A stretch of DNA of 64,000 nt from Congeria kusceri. Lineage: Eukaryota > Mollusca > Bivalvia > Myida > Dreissenidae. The DNA lies in NCBI GenBank assembly GCA_027627225.1, contig CM051026.1, forward strand, positions 8,338,925-8,402,924. The letters are read 5' to 3'. Each line of letters begins with the position of its first letter. Positions within the stretch are counted from its first letter, which is position 1. Below are positions 50,701-61,116 of this stretch, piece after piece. The notes below the pieces were generated by a model. That model was given only the letters and a program-made list of their open reading frames with translations. It did not search any database and had not been told where the DNA came from. The position numbers and the translations under genes are program-made.

Positions 50701-53700
50701 GTGTCACTGTAAGAATATGTAAAGATAAAAATATACATGTTCTAAAACTCGTAGTTCGAAGCACAAACAGTGAACAATCAAATTTACCACACATGTCTCT
50801 TTTGTGTTTATTATAACCAGCAACACAGTACCTAGCATCACATTAACGACGTGATGAAAAATGTTTTTGTTACATTCATTTGCTCGTTCTATCTGTTAAT
50901 GACAGCTACAAATATTTATAGTTTGTATACAATAATGCATACATATATATTGAATTAATAAATACAAAAGTGAAACGTTTAAAAGTAACCACAAGTACGA
51001 CCCGCACATGCTCGGAAATAATTAACAAGGGCTGTTGAAAGAGAACCTTTCGCATAATGTTGTACTAGTTGAATCGAATATGCGCTTGCTCTTTTATGAA
51101 TTACGTATTTTGCAAGAATGACATGATCCAGATAACATTTTGGGGGGTTACCTTTTCCTACCTATAGACATAGTAAAAGATCCAATTGAAAACATTGTGA
51201 CAAAATGATTTCTAGCTCATATTGCTCTAGAGTGTTTCTAGAGTGTTTTAATTTTGTTTAAAAGGTTTCAAATCGTATCTTTTAATTTAATACCATATAT
51301 TTTACTATCCAGAAACAAAGGTCTTTGTCAAAAGTCAACTACAGAAAAATTGAAACAGATAAGGGCGATGCAAAATCCTCCAGAATTTACTTGCTTTTGT
51401 CCGCAAAAAAATATGTTAAATGGGATTCAAAAATCTGGCACGAAACTTCCGTAGATAATTTTTTTACATTTATGCTGAATTTTCACTCTCTTAAATATTA
51501 AAATTAGGAGCAATTTGAACATTGTGTCGGTTGCACCGGAATATGCAAGAGTCCAATTCGCGTGCCTCAATACAGATGCAATTATGAAGAATTCCGCTTA
51601 AAGGAATAGAGCAATTTCAAAGTATATGACACAATGAAGAATTAGTAATTAACGAGCAGAATGTATTGAATTTAATTGCCTCGGAATTAATCGGAATTTG
51701 ACAAGTATTTTTACAACAGGAATGCAGGAATCAAAGTGTCCATTTGTAAATACAATAGGTATGTAGCTGTTAGACGTGTCCATGTGTTATTGCAATATAA
51801 ATTTACGAGTTAGAAGTGTCCATCTGCTATATCAATAGGAATGCCAGTTATTTTCGCTGACAAAACACAATTGCTTCATTTGCGGTCACAATGGAAACGC
51901 GAAAATTAAAATCGTCACTTTGCGACATTTTTTTATGCAAGCTGTCATTTATGAATGTTATCAAGGCAAGAGTTTTCAGTCGATTTCTTGATTGATTTAA
52001 CACTATAATAGACTATAATAAAGCGAGTCGAACATATTGAACTTGTTGGTGAGACATTAGTTTTAATGCAATCATACCAGGAAAATTCATTAGTGACTGC
52101 ATAATTGTCGAGTATAATGCATTTGTTATACTTTTGTTAATTCTAGTAGCTTTTCAAAAGTTTAAACAAAGACTTAAACCTTAATTATGCTATATATAGT
52201 TGTTTTTCACACATTTAGACACGTTAACCAATATATCCCCTTCGTTTGTTTGAATTTAAGTGTGAACAAGTGTGAATACGTGTTCAAAAGACAAAATACA
52301 AAATATATAATTTAAATGCCACTTTCGCAATTACATATTATACGGTACTACAACAGGGATGTACGAGTTAGTAGCGTCTATGGGTCGTTACACTAGCAAT
52401 GCACATGAATAAGTGCAAATTGCCCATTTGTTATTACAATAGAAATGTACGAGTAAGAAGTGTCCATATTTTGATACAACTAGAATGTACGAGTAAATAG
52501 AGTCCATGTGATATTACTATTGGAATGCACGACTTCGAAGTGAACATGTCTTATTTCTATTTGATTGTGTCAGTAAGCAGTGTCAGGTGTATTATTACAA
52601 TATAAATGTTCCTACTGTACGAACTGTTCATGTGCAACGTGTATGCGAGATATAACTTCAGGAGAAATGAGGAAGATGTGGACTTATAATCGATATGTAC
52701 ATTGTGAGACACATGCAAATATCGAATACAATATTCTTGAGTGTTTTAGGAAATGTGTGAATGTGGAATGTGAATGCGAATTAGCACGGGTGTTAGATAC
52801 GGGAAATGTGTTGATGAAAACGAAGAGTGTGTGGATTTCAAAAAAACATACATAATGAAATGACTATTAACATGTTGCATCGTAGACAGACATTGATCAA
52901 ATAACGACCATCGGACTTGATCGTCAGTAATTGTTTTTACAAAAGAGCTAAGTGACACCGGTCGCTAATTGCAGTGTAATTTTTTGCTTATTGGATTTTC
53001 TCCTTCAATGTTTCTGTTGTATTAGGCACTTTCGGAAATGACCATTCAAGTACTTTTTTGACATCAGGAAGGTATCAATTTCAAATAAGTACGGAGGTAA
53101 ATCTGTAAACTTGTCGGGCATCTCAATACCATCAGCTACCTCTCTATGCCACAGACATCAAACAAGCGTTCCTTCACCCAGATCAAATTTTATTCAAGTA
53201 AAGATGGAAATAAACATGCCAAGTGACGGGCTGGTACCACATGGACTGTGGCCGTTGTTTGCCCGGTTATTGACAGGCACAAGCTGATGCCTGTATGAAT
53301 TTACTTTAGCACCATGCTAATTACCGAAAAAGTGCCGGGCAGACAACAGCCAAATATGACTTAGTCAAATACCTTGGCATTCGACCTTTCGCTAGCTGGA
53401 TTCCATAGTGAAGATGGCAAGTTCTTTTTAATGAGGACATGTAGCCATATTTGTATCAGACCTGCACACGCCGGCTAATGTCTAGAATTTGGACGTGTTA
53501 AATGTGACTGTTAAAATACAACATTCACAATTAACGCTTAGGTTTTAAGACTAGTAGTCGGCGTATTTCTTGACACTTTCGGCCGGAACTCTCCGGTCAA
53601 ATGTCAACTGCAAGGGTGCTTTGTGGCATCGACAAAGTGCCAAGATAATTGTATATGGAATCAAAACCAGTTCCTACATCGGGCATATGAAAGCCATCTC

Positions 53701-56700
53701 CTACAGGTCCACTGATATCCAGCCAATGTCACCACAAACTAGTAAATAGTATACGAATGAAGAGGTTTAGCGTCTTTATTATAAAGAGGCTTGTCGCCGA
53801 ATGACATGCAGAACTGCTACGCGGATGTAGCTCATGCATGCAGGGATGTCAAGTTAAAGACTACAACAATAACCACTTATGACAGCCGTTGTGGTGCACC
53901 TTCTTTTAAAGTTAAGTCTAAGTTAATTGAATTGTTACACCAACATGCAATCCAATAAGTTCTACAGAAAACAAATATTCAGCAGTAACCCAGTAAATTG
54001 CAATGTATGTGAGTATGAACGAACGCACGAGGCATCATTGACCAGATATGACAAGGTAAAATAAGACACACTGATATAGACTGCAATAAGACCAAACAAG
54101 TACTGGGTTCCAACAGGCAAATTAAAACTTTGCATTTTTTATGTTAAATGTTTCAATCATTCTTTCAAACTGGTTTATTTTAAAGCCTGGAATATATCAT
54201 CAGACACATAGTTTGGAAATGTCTCATAGCCTGTAACAAGTTGGACACAATTCTCAGCTGCAAGGTGAATAATATCGAGCTACTCCGGGTGAGGTTATTG
54301 TAAGAAAATTGGAACCAAGCTTTTTCAAGGCTTGCACAATGCGATTCACCTGCTGAGAGTTAATAAACGGGTAAAATATTACACAAATACACCATTTGGT
54401 CCATAATTGTCAGAACAGAGTTTTAAGTTTATTTATTTTATGGAATTAAATAAATAGGAATTTATTCAAGTGCAATGTCAAAATTCCAAATGTGACTTAT
54501 GTTAAAAATTTAAATAAATCATCAGACAAGCATACATACCAACAACACAAAAACTATTTTAATACGCAGTAAAATTGAAATTTTAATTAGGTTCATACCT
54601 TCAGAAGCTTGTTTGTTAATTATGTCCATCGTTTTAGGGTTGTTCGCAATCTTCCGATCGTTTTTAGCTAATTCGATCAAGCGCGCAATTTCGGCGAATT
54701 TCATAGGCTTTTCATCGATATTATTAGATTTTTCATCAATTGTCTTAGAATTTTCAGCGATTATCTTAGATTTTTCAGCGATTTCTTTACAATATTCAGC
54801 CACTTTCTTAGGATGTTCAGCCATTGCCTTAGAATTTGTAGAGAGTTTCATAGAATTTGCAGCGATTTTCGTAGGCTTTTCATTGATATTCTTAGATTTT
54901 TCATCAATTTTCATAGAATTTCCATCGATTTTCTTGTTATTTTTAGAATTTTCCTTATAATATTCAGCCATTTTCTTAGATTTTTCAGCGAGTTTCATAG
55001 AATTTGCAGCGAGTTCCATAGACATTTTGCCAATCTGTTCATCGAGTTTCTTCCGATAGTCGGCCATGTGCGCCCTTATTATTTTCAAAGATTTTTCGGA
55101 TTCTTGATTAATACTTCTTAAGGTTTCAGCGGAGGCGATGATTGCACGATTTATTTCATTTACGACAGTCTTCATTATGTCATGTTTGATCTGTAAAGAT
55201 ATAGCAAAACTGTACGTATTTAATCAAAGCAATAACGTTTTCTGCATAATAATAGATTTGTTAAAATATCATGTACATTAACATAGTGAATCATATCAGT
55301 TTAAGCTCAGTATACATTTACATCTCTTAATTTCCTCACAGCTTCCTGCGCACTGCCATCGTGCGCTAAATACTTCGAATCGCTCAATAGGTCGATCAGT
55401 GTCGTGAAGAAGTCCTGGAGGTCCATGTCTGTGACTGCACACTGAGAAGAGCGACGGACCGATCTATAGATGATACGTGCCTGAAAAACAGAACACAAGA
55501 GAACAGATATTTGATTGCGAGTTGAATATAGTATATCGTATTTCTTAGCAGCGTCGTAGCCACGCCGAGGCACGCCGTGGCGGCTGCCTCGGCTAAAATG
55601 GGCAGACCAAATAAAGTCATAAAATACTTTGAAAATGATATAATGTCAGATAGATGACAGTTGCCACATTTTCACTGAAATTGATCGCGCAATGTGTGGC
55701 ACTATTTTTGCTTCATAACGATGTATCCGACATTATACCATATTTATTACGGTCCTATAAATTCTGTATGTTCTTTAAAGTCGTATGTTAAACACAGAGT
55801 CGCATTTTACTCTTCTTTGATAATATTGAATCAACATTATAAAGCATGTGTGTTATTTATTAAAGAGTGATTGTTAACTTAATTCCATCTTACACATATG
55901 CATAATAATGAATTGAACGCATTAAAGTGTATAAAATCCTGAGTTACTATACTCGGAGCATCATGTTTCTCGATCATTCTACTTCTCGATCGCTCGCTGT
56001 TTAATTGTAAAATTCAGCAAATAACGTACGAACATGTATGGTAAAATTACAACTGTATTATTACTATGTTATACTTATATAACGTCAAATCGGGTTATTT
56101 TGTGTTAAAACGTAGTTTAAATATCATTCAAAACGCAAAAGAGACGTTAAAATATGTAAAGATAGGGGAGGGTGTATCCGGAACTCTGAGACTGCCTCGG
56201 CTGAAATTTGCCTCTGGGTCAGCCATTGCTTAGCCATAAATAACATATTAAAAGGTCAGGCAAATTGGGAAGTGATGCACATGCACTTCCACAATAAAAC
56301 TAGATATATAATACTAGATGAATCGCATTTATGTTATATAATACGTCATCTACATTGATTATACGTGTAAAGTAAAGTAAAGTAAAGTGTTTGTTTATTA
56401 TAGTGTCACCCCTCGCGATTAAGGGCCAGCCAGTTTTGACTTATGAGACACCTTTACTGATGAACATCTTTACTCCCGATTCCTATCCTATATGCCGGGC
56501 GCTTGGCAGGAAGGCAATCGGTACCCCTTGATTTAACTAGCTGCTGGGTCGGCAACCGGCCATATCAGAACTCGCCCTGTGTAGGACTCGAACCTTCGAC
56601 CTCCCGCTCCGTAGGCGAACGCCCTAACCACTAGGCCACGGAGACGTGTATTAAAAAGCATAATTCTAAAACGTGTTTGTTACTAGAAAAGCTCCTTTGA

Positions 56701-59124
56701 GCTAAACAGACGACGAAGTTCTATTTTGTTACAAGCAAGTTCTTATAAGGTTCCTGGTATAAAAAGCATTTAGCAATGTCAAACATGCATTTTGTGGTTA
56801 TTTCTAATATCGTATGTGTGTTTGGAACATTTGTTGGTATCTCATTGGTGCTTGGAAGAGGGAAGATTCTTCATTAAATTGATACCAAGCTTGCACAATC
56901 TGTAATCTGAAAGTTTGCTGTTTCATAATGGGACCATACGGGAATTGGATTTACTGGTATCTAACCTTAAATGTTCCCCCAACACGAAAGTGAAAGTAGC
57001 TTTTATAATAAACACGGTAAACAGCGTTTAAAACTTACTACTGGAATTTTAGTTTACACAAATATGTTCTACTATCAGTATTAAGTTAATATTGGACTGA
57101 TCAAAGGAGTCATTTCTTGAAACAAAATTCATACGCGGGATTATTTCATGCGTCAGCACATTTCGCCGCTCGTGGCGAAATAATGCGATTAAGTACAGAG
57201 GATTGACGAGTGACGTCATCCTTTGTGTATAGAATGGAAGAGCCGTACTAGTTAAATGACGTATTATGATAATTTGGTTACTCAAGCGTTTTTATCTGTT
57301 AAATGCTTGAAAGTACAATATTGTCTATTAATATGTAATTGATTATGTCAATATGACATTGAATTTCTAAAGATATCAAACATTACTGTCTTGAATGTCA
57401 TAGTGAGTGCAGCGCCATTTGTTCTGGACCTATAAATTGATAAAGAAATAAAATGTTTCGAAAAAAAACAAAACATATCGAACAAGAAATATAAAAAAAA
57501 TATTCGTCATCCATGGTAGCATGGTAAGGATGTGTAATTTGTGGATTTCTACCTCTAATTTACTTATCTAGGTCGCATGTAAATATAAACAAAGTGAAAC
57601 TCCAACTGCGTCAGCAGGAGAGAAGCACGAAGTCCTTTATTTACGACAACTGACCAATTGCCAAAACAACACGGCACGATACAAAAGAAAAACATAACAA
57701 ACACAAAACAAACATAAATACAACTGGGGTCACCGCTTTGGAACGGTCAATGCAAAGAATTGGGGATTTAAACTAAGACTAAATCAGTACGGCACACACT
57801 ACATTCATACTAAATCACACTATACCCTTTATGAACATATTGTGTACGTTATATTACTTTATGTTACTTTTGAAACATTTAAAATAACTATGTTCGCTTT
57901 TCAATTACTACTGGATTCTTAAATAAAGATTATCCAAGAACAAATAATAAGTGTAAAGAGAGCAGCACAGAAAATAATGCATATAAGACAATTAATGCTT
58001 CGAGTACGGTAATCGATTCATATACGACAAGCTGTACTAGTGCATTTCTTTCCAAAGCATGCTCATGCTATTTAAGGTTTAAGAGTTTTATATTGCTAAT
58101 TCGTCGACAACGATACGTTAATAAAGTTTCTTGCCTATTGATTGCTTTAGTTTATAGCACAGACCACTGACATTAAGCCGAAAATACATCGTTCACGCGT
58201 GGGGTCAATTTGCTTAGAAATAAACGCCGTTCATGCTGTTGAGGCAACAGGTTCCTGTTACAATCTTTATTAACTGATCGTAGAATACAATTATACACGT
58301 ATCGTAGTTCATACTAATCTATTAAATTCAAATCTGGTTTCTGCCACTCAATGAGATTTTGGTTTAAAAGATAAAAACAACTATCTTTAGGTAATGTGTA
58401 CACTCATAATTTATACCTTAAAAAAAAGTCACGTATATTTGATGAAGAATTTTGATTTTCAACACAACGTTAATCTATCTACTGAACAATGTTTGCCATG
58501 TGCAACTAGGATTTTAAAGAAATGAGTATACTTTGGTATTACAAGTTAATATACTAATAAAGAACGAAATTGTCTTATATCTGTTTTAAACTTACAAATT
58601 TGCATTGTTGTTGGTTTGATACACAATACACGATAATGCAATTATCCGTCGCATGTATTTCTAGTATTTCTAGATCGGTACGGTACACAATACGCTCATG
58701 CATACTAAAATCCTCCGCCGTTAAAATCATTAATTTTAATATTTTAAACAACATAAAAAGATGTGTTTTTCTTAAAGGCCTATATTATGGAATGTCTGAC
58801 CACTCGATGGGGTATTCCACCAAGTTTTTGATCCACCCTAAAATCTCTTATCATAATCAGCAATCGTTTCTCTCGGCTGACTGAGCAATGGCTTTGTGTA
58901 CTGTTTCAATATATCTCTTCCTCTGCAGTAGTGTTTTATCTCAGCTGATAAAGGTCACCACGCTGAGACCACAGTAGGGTGCCAACACAGGGGTATAATA
59001 CCCCATGTTTGTTGGGGGATTTTGGATTATGCTAAGCCTTTAAGCATCAATTAATAACTCTTAAAAATATCAAGTGAAAGAGGGCAACATAAAAATAATA
59101 TACACACGGTACCGCTACCACTTT

Positions 59125-59186
<62 letters not shown>

Positions 59187-59196
59187 TTACTACTAT

Positions 59197-59238
<42 letters not shown>

Positions 59239-59457
59239 CACCACGTCTACTACAACTACTACAAATATTAATAATTCTAATACTAATACTACTACTTCTC
59301 TACTTCTGCTACTACCACTACCTCTGATACTTCTACTACTACTTATACTACTACTACTACTACTACTACTATTACTACTACAACTACAACTACAACTACA
59401 ACAACAACAACTACTACTACAACTACTAACACTACTACTACTACTACTACTACTATG

Positions 59458-59501
<44 letters not shown>

Positions 59502-60280
59502 AACTATTACTACTGCTATCACTATGACTACTACTACCACTACTATTATTGCTAATACTACTACTACTTATTGTTATTATGCTATTAATATTTATTTATT
59601 AATTATGAATATTATTAATTACTAAATAATAATATAGAATTAATTAGCAAATAATCTGGTTCTACCAAGTGGAAATATAAACAACCACTGTTTACCTTTG
59701 TCAGTAGACAGGGAGAGTTTGGTTGTTGCGATGCCATGGCAAAGGACAACTTGTTGTCGAAGTGTTTGCAGTTCAACATTACCTCGATTATTCCATCGAA
59801 ATCTGTATCTTGTGAACAACTCACTGCCATGTACTCGTCGGGAGGCATAAAACACTTTGCTATTTCCCAGCTGTCACTTGACCATGACTCAGCTCGTGTA
59901 TTTCGCCACGAAGGTATCCCATAACGGTGTTCTTTAGCAATACTGTCTCGAATTCCTTCACACAATTTCATAGGACATGGTCTGGGTTGTTTTGCTGGTG
60001 AATCATGCATGCTACGGCATGATGTTTTACCACGTTTTTTGCAAACACCTGGCGTAGGACATTTCAGCAAGTTTGCCGTGCAACAACTAGTACAGCTTGC
60101 AGATGCAGGGAGATTTAAATTGGACCGAACATCTTGTAGAATACGAGTATGGACATTGTTAAGCTCTTGCTCGACGAACCATTGTAACCCATCCTTCGTT
60201 ATGTTTACTGCCAACCATGCTTTCATCCAGTTCTTCTGCTCTTTGCCTGAGAAATCTGTATCTCGTGAACAACTCGCCAT
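46820..60280 (-). CDS. Nine-exon gene: CXorf38-like domain, coiled coil, alpha/beta region, trypsin-like protease
   Basis: The predicted coding exons are 60280-59696, 55480-55322, 55190-54599, 50671-50643, 50246-50124, 49786-49690, 49416-48838, 48120-47987 and 47767-46820. All introns are GT-AG, with phases 0, 0, 1, 0, 0, 1, 1 and 0 agreeing on both sides. Total 3246 nt, 1081 residues. Residues 5-248 resemble vertebrate CXorf38 and its many bivalve relatives. Residues 298-418 are heptad repeats, about 530-720 an unrecognised alpha/beta region, and about 840-1060 a PA-clan protease fold with His893, a probable Asp925 and Ser1013 in GDSGA. No signal peptide or membrane segment is obvious, so it is probably cytosolic. 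Substrate and role are unknown. Additional small exons or alternative splicing cannot be excluded. Confidence 0.78.
47987..48120 (-). CDS. Exon 8: linker before the protease domain
   Basis: This exon is 134 nt, entering in phase 1 and leaving in phase 0. The acceptor is TTGGTTTCCAG and the donor GAGAAG followed by GTATTT. It encodes NDKANLEGVFDLIKPAF, an acidic Pro-containing stretch, and YPLNIEK (residues 723-766). The exon recurs in the paralogue at 23079-23209 with the same phases, which supports it strongly. Confidence 0.78.
48268..48829. repeat. Tandem duplication of a 281-bp unit in intron 7
   Basis: AAAAAAACGCTTATTTG recurs at 48268 and 48549 (offset 281). Both units share GGCTTAAAATCGCGCATTAT, ACATTTTCAAATAATCATGC, CGAAAAACGCGCAATTAGAC and ATAACATAACCAAGAAGTTA. 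Divergence is about one base in ten. The 61-codon ORFs in each unit are by-products. Confidence 0.92.
48838..49416 (-). CDS. Exon 7: unrecognised alpha/beta region
   Basis: This exon is 579 nt, entering and leaving in phase 1. The acceptor is GCTTGTTTCAG and the donor TTTTCTG followed by GTAAGC. Helical segments (TKESFQLLRYFCETIRGIL) lead to strand-like VVHVYTTEQF, AFALIVID and GVLIVGQ, separated by helices. This suggests a Rossmann- or TIR-like layering, but no family motif is seen, so the fold is a guess. A decayed copy of its 3' end is at 23426-23600 and a short fossil at 45402-45457. The longer ORF into 48722 is intron read-through. Confidence 0.75.
49690..49786 (-). CDS. Exon 6
   Basis: This exon is 97 nt, entering in phase 0 after TATCTACAG and leaving in phase 1 before GTTAGT. 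It reads PVKNTMSLNEHHGAISKHRQ to DPSISPEDG. An ATG at 49771 in this exon could act as an internal start for a shorter protein lacking the N-terminal domain and coiled coil. Confidence 0.65.
50124..50246 (-). CDS. Exon 5: coiled-coil continuation
   Basis: This exon is 123 nt (41 codons), phase 0 on both sides. The acceptor is CTAATTCCAG and the donor ATGAAG followed by GTGCTA. It reads GMVNGIFDKINDRIRSLIQD to KHRNEMK and is charged and helical. The pyrimidine tract before the acceptor is weak. The open frame beyond the donor is intronic. Confidence 0.65.
50643..50671 (-). CDS. Exon 4: 29-nt micro-exon
   Basis: The acceptor is TTTTCGTTTCAG and the donor AAAG followed by GTAAGA. With the G left from exon 3 it encodes EQLKEWEELK. 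The 29 nt restore the phase between exon 3 (ends in phase 1) and exon 5 (starts in phase 0), which supports it despite its size. Confidence 0.62.
50672..54598. other. Intron 3 of the main gene
   Basis: About 3.9 kb. It contains a degenerate 40-bp tandem repeat (51700-51850 and 52335-52610) and a GC-richer island at about 53080-53720 with no recognised product. No additional exon of the main gene was found, though small ones could be missed. Confidence 0.5.
51700..52610. repeat. Degenerate 40-bp tandem repeat, two patches
   Basis: ATGTACGAG followed by AAGTGTCCAT and TTATTACAATA recurs with 40-bp spacing, for example at 52445, 52485 and 52525, with older units at 51700-51850. The intervening DNA is unrelated or fully decayed. 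Confidence 0.65.
54599..55190 (-). CDS. Exon 3: heptad-repeat coiled coil
   Basis: This exon is 592 nt, entering in phase 0 after ATATCTTTACAG and leaving in phase 1 before GTATGA. After a helical start (IKHDIMKTVVNEINRAI) come about 17 seven-residue repeats of the form K-I-A/D-E-x-S-K, for example KIAANSM, EIAEKSK, IIAENSK and TIDEKSN (residues about 298-418). At DNA level this is a 21-bp repeat. Long parallel oligomers are the usual outcome of such repeats. The plus-strand ORFs here are antisense shadows. Confidence 0.8.
55322..55480 (-). CDS. Exon 2: end of the CXorf38-like domain
   Basis: This exon is 159 nt (53 codons), phase 0 on both sides. The acceptor is CTGTTTTTCAG and the donor AGAGAT followed by GTAAAT. 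It reads ARIIYRSVRRSSQCAVTDMD then LQDFFTTLIDLLSD and AQEAVRKLRD. In CXorf38 the matching region has RNEIMHSSEMKV, an R-x4-H motif as in HEPN-type domains. Here that place reads RSVRRSS, so the His is missing. Confidence 0.75.
56363..56650 (-). mobile_element. tRNA-derived SINE with 7-bp target-site duplication
   Basis: The element reads on the minus strand. The head has A box TGGCCTAGTGG and B box GGTTCGAGTCC, with ACG at the anticodon position as in tRNA-Arg. A body of about 170 bp follows, and the 3' tail is an (ACTTT)n repeat (plus strand 56367-56391). ACGTGTA flanks it at 56363-56369 and 56644-56650, a good target-site duplication. It lies in intron 1 of the main gene, antisense to no coding sequence. 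Confidence 0.85.
57578..57790 (+). repeat. Dispersed repeat family R1, copy
   Basis: It shares AACAAAGTGAAACTCCAACT, GACCAATTGCCAAAAC, CATAACAAACACAAAAC and TGGGGTCACCGC with 35026-35280, in the same orientation. Confidence 0.75.
58953..59010 (-). repeat. Dispersed repeat, inverted relative of 7370-7435
   Basis: GGTCACCACGCTGAGACCAC and GGGTGCCAACACAGG match the reverse complement of the copy at 7370-7435. The ends are undefined. Confidence 0.5.
59124..59570. repeat. CTA/ACT trinucleotide microsatellite with interruptions
   Basis: Long runs of CTA are interrupted by ACC, ACA and ATT variants. It gives poly-Tyr on one strand and poly-Val on the other; these are artefacts. It lies in intron 1 of the main gene. 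Confidence 0.97.
59696..60280 (-). CDS. Exon 1: CXorf38-like N-terminal domain
   Basis: This exon is 585 nt (195 codons), ending in phase 0 at ACAAAG before GTAAAC. The ATG at 60280 has a good context (CACACCATGGCG); the in-frame extension to 60325 uses TTG and is rejected. KNWMKAWLAVNITKDGLQWF matches the CXorf38 start. A Cys/His cluster follows (CTSCC, CPTPGVC, CPMKLC; residues 63-107) and may bind zinc. HRYGIPSWRNT then SWEIAKCFMPP (119-147) is the family signature, with TDFDGIIEVMLN after it. A TGACGTC (60353-60359) about 75 bp upstream could be an ATF/CREB site but may be chance. Confidence 0.82.
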
Positions 60281-60359
60281 GGTGTGTGTGTGTTGTAAGC
60301 ACCTCGTTATGGATGTCGAGGACAACTGTAGAAATGCAGGTCACGGATCGAAGACGTCA

Positions 60360-61116
60360 AACTGGTAATGAAAGAAACGCATTCAAGTAAACGAGCATTT
60401 ACATAACTGTAGAATATATTATTTAACGTGTTGATTATGGCATTTAGAACTATGTCTACTTCAATACAGAAAACAATAATTCAATATTGCTTTAGATGCC
60501 TATAACTATATCTTTAATTAAGTCGATTAATAAAATATAAATTATAGCTGACAACTACGTTAAAATGGTGGTAATGAATTACCACAATGCGTACATGTTT
60601 TGTTTGGATGATTATATATAAGCATGTGATAGAAATATCCGAGCTTAAATGTAAGTGAACGTGCTTGTAATCATTTGCGCTACAAATCAGTCGATGGGCT
60701 TTCAAAGAGCGTTTGCAACGTGCCAAATTATATATAATCACCATTTTATTACTCAATAGATGGATGTAAACCAGAGTAGCAGAGAACTATTCGAAGGACA
60801 CAAACATGCAAAGTTAAATTAATAGCAACCCAAAGTTGGTGTACCTTGTTATTGTGAAAAAAAAACAATATTTTCAATTTATAAAGAAATTTGATCGCAT
60901 ACGTTTTGATTAACTTCAAGTCATATAACATGCAAACTTGGAAATTTATTAAACGATTCGACGTATTATATAGAAATAACTGCACGCATAATGGAGTCGT
61001 TATAGTGCTTATAACTTTTTAATAAGTTAATCAACTGCATGTTTTTCTTTTTGTTTATATAGTCCAATGTACGTCATTCTCTTCTTCAATTACAAGCATT
61101 CCCGAATACCGAAAAA
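60360..61116. other. 5' flank of the main gene, no other gene seen
   Basis: AT-rich with short random ORFs. No clear TATA box or CpG island was identified upstream of the start codon. Confidence 0.4.

Larger units (their letters stand above)
55481..59695. other. Intron 1 of the main gene
   Basis: About 4.2 kb. It holds a palindromic GC-rich patch (GCCGAGGC / GCCTCGGC, about 55558-55596), a SINE (56370-56643), a family R1 repeat (57578-57790), a dispersed repeat (58953-59010) and a long CTA trinucleotide array. No further exon was found. Confidence 0.5.

Noticed and set aside
52580..52855. 91-codon Cys-rich ORF on the plus strand
   Set aside because: It begins inside the degenerate 40-bp repeat, lies antisense in intron 3 and shows no recognised Cys framework.
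54522..54598. Hydrophobic tail of the exon 3 ORF as a membrane anchor
   Set aside because: It follows a good GTATGA donor whose phase matches exon 4, so it is intronic read-through.
54613..55121. Plus-strand ORFs of 115 and 102 codons opposite exon 3
   Set aside because: Antisense shadows of the coiled-coil exon; their repeats mirror its 21-bp period.
55396..55620. Ala/Leu-rich N-terminal ORF as an alternative first exon
   Set aside because: It is a frame across a palindromic GC-rich patch and lacks a CXorf38-like match. Exon 1 at 59696-60280 fits homology and phase better.
56566..56643. Functional tRNA-Arg gene on the minus strand
   Set aside because: It is the head of a SINE with body, (ACTTT)n tail and target-site duplication.
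59047..59540. Poly-Tyr and poly-Val ORFs
   Set aside because: Products of the CTA microsatellite.
60281..60325. Upstream extension of exon 1
   Set aside because: It starts with TTG, not ATG, and the family homology begins after the ATG at 60280.
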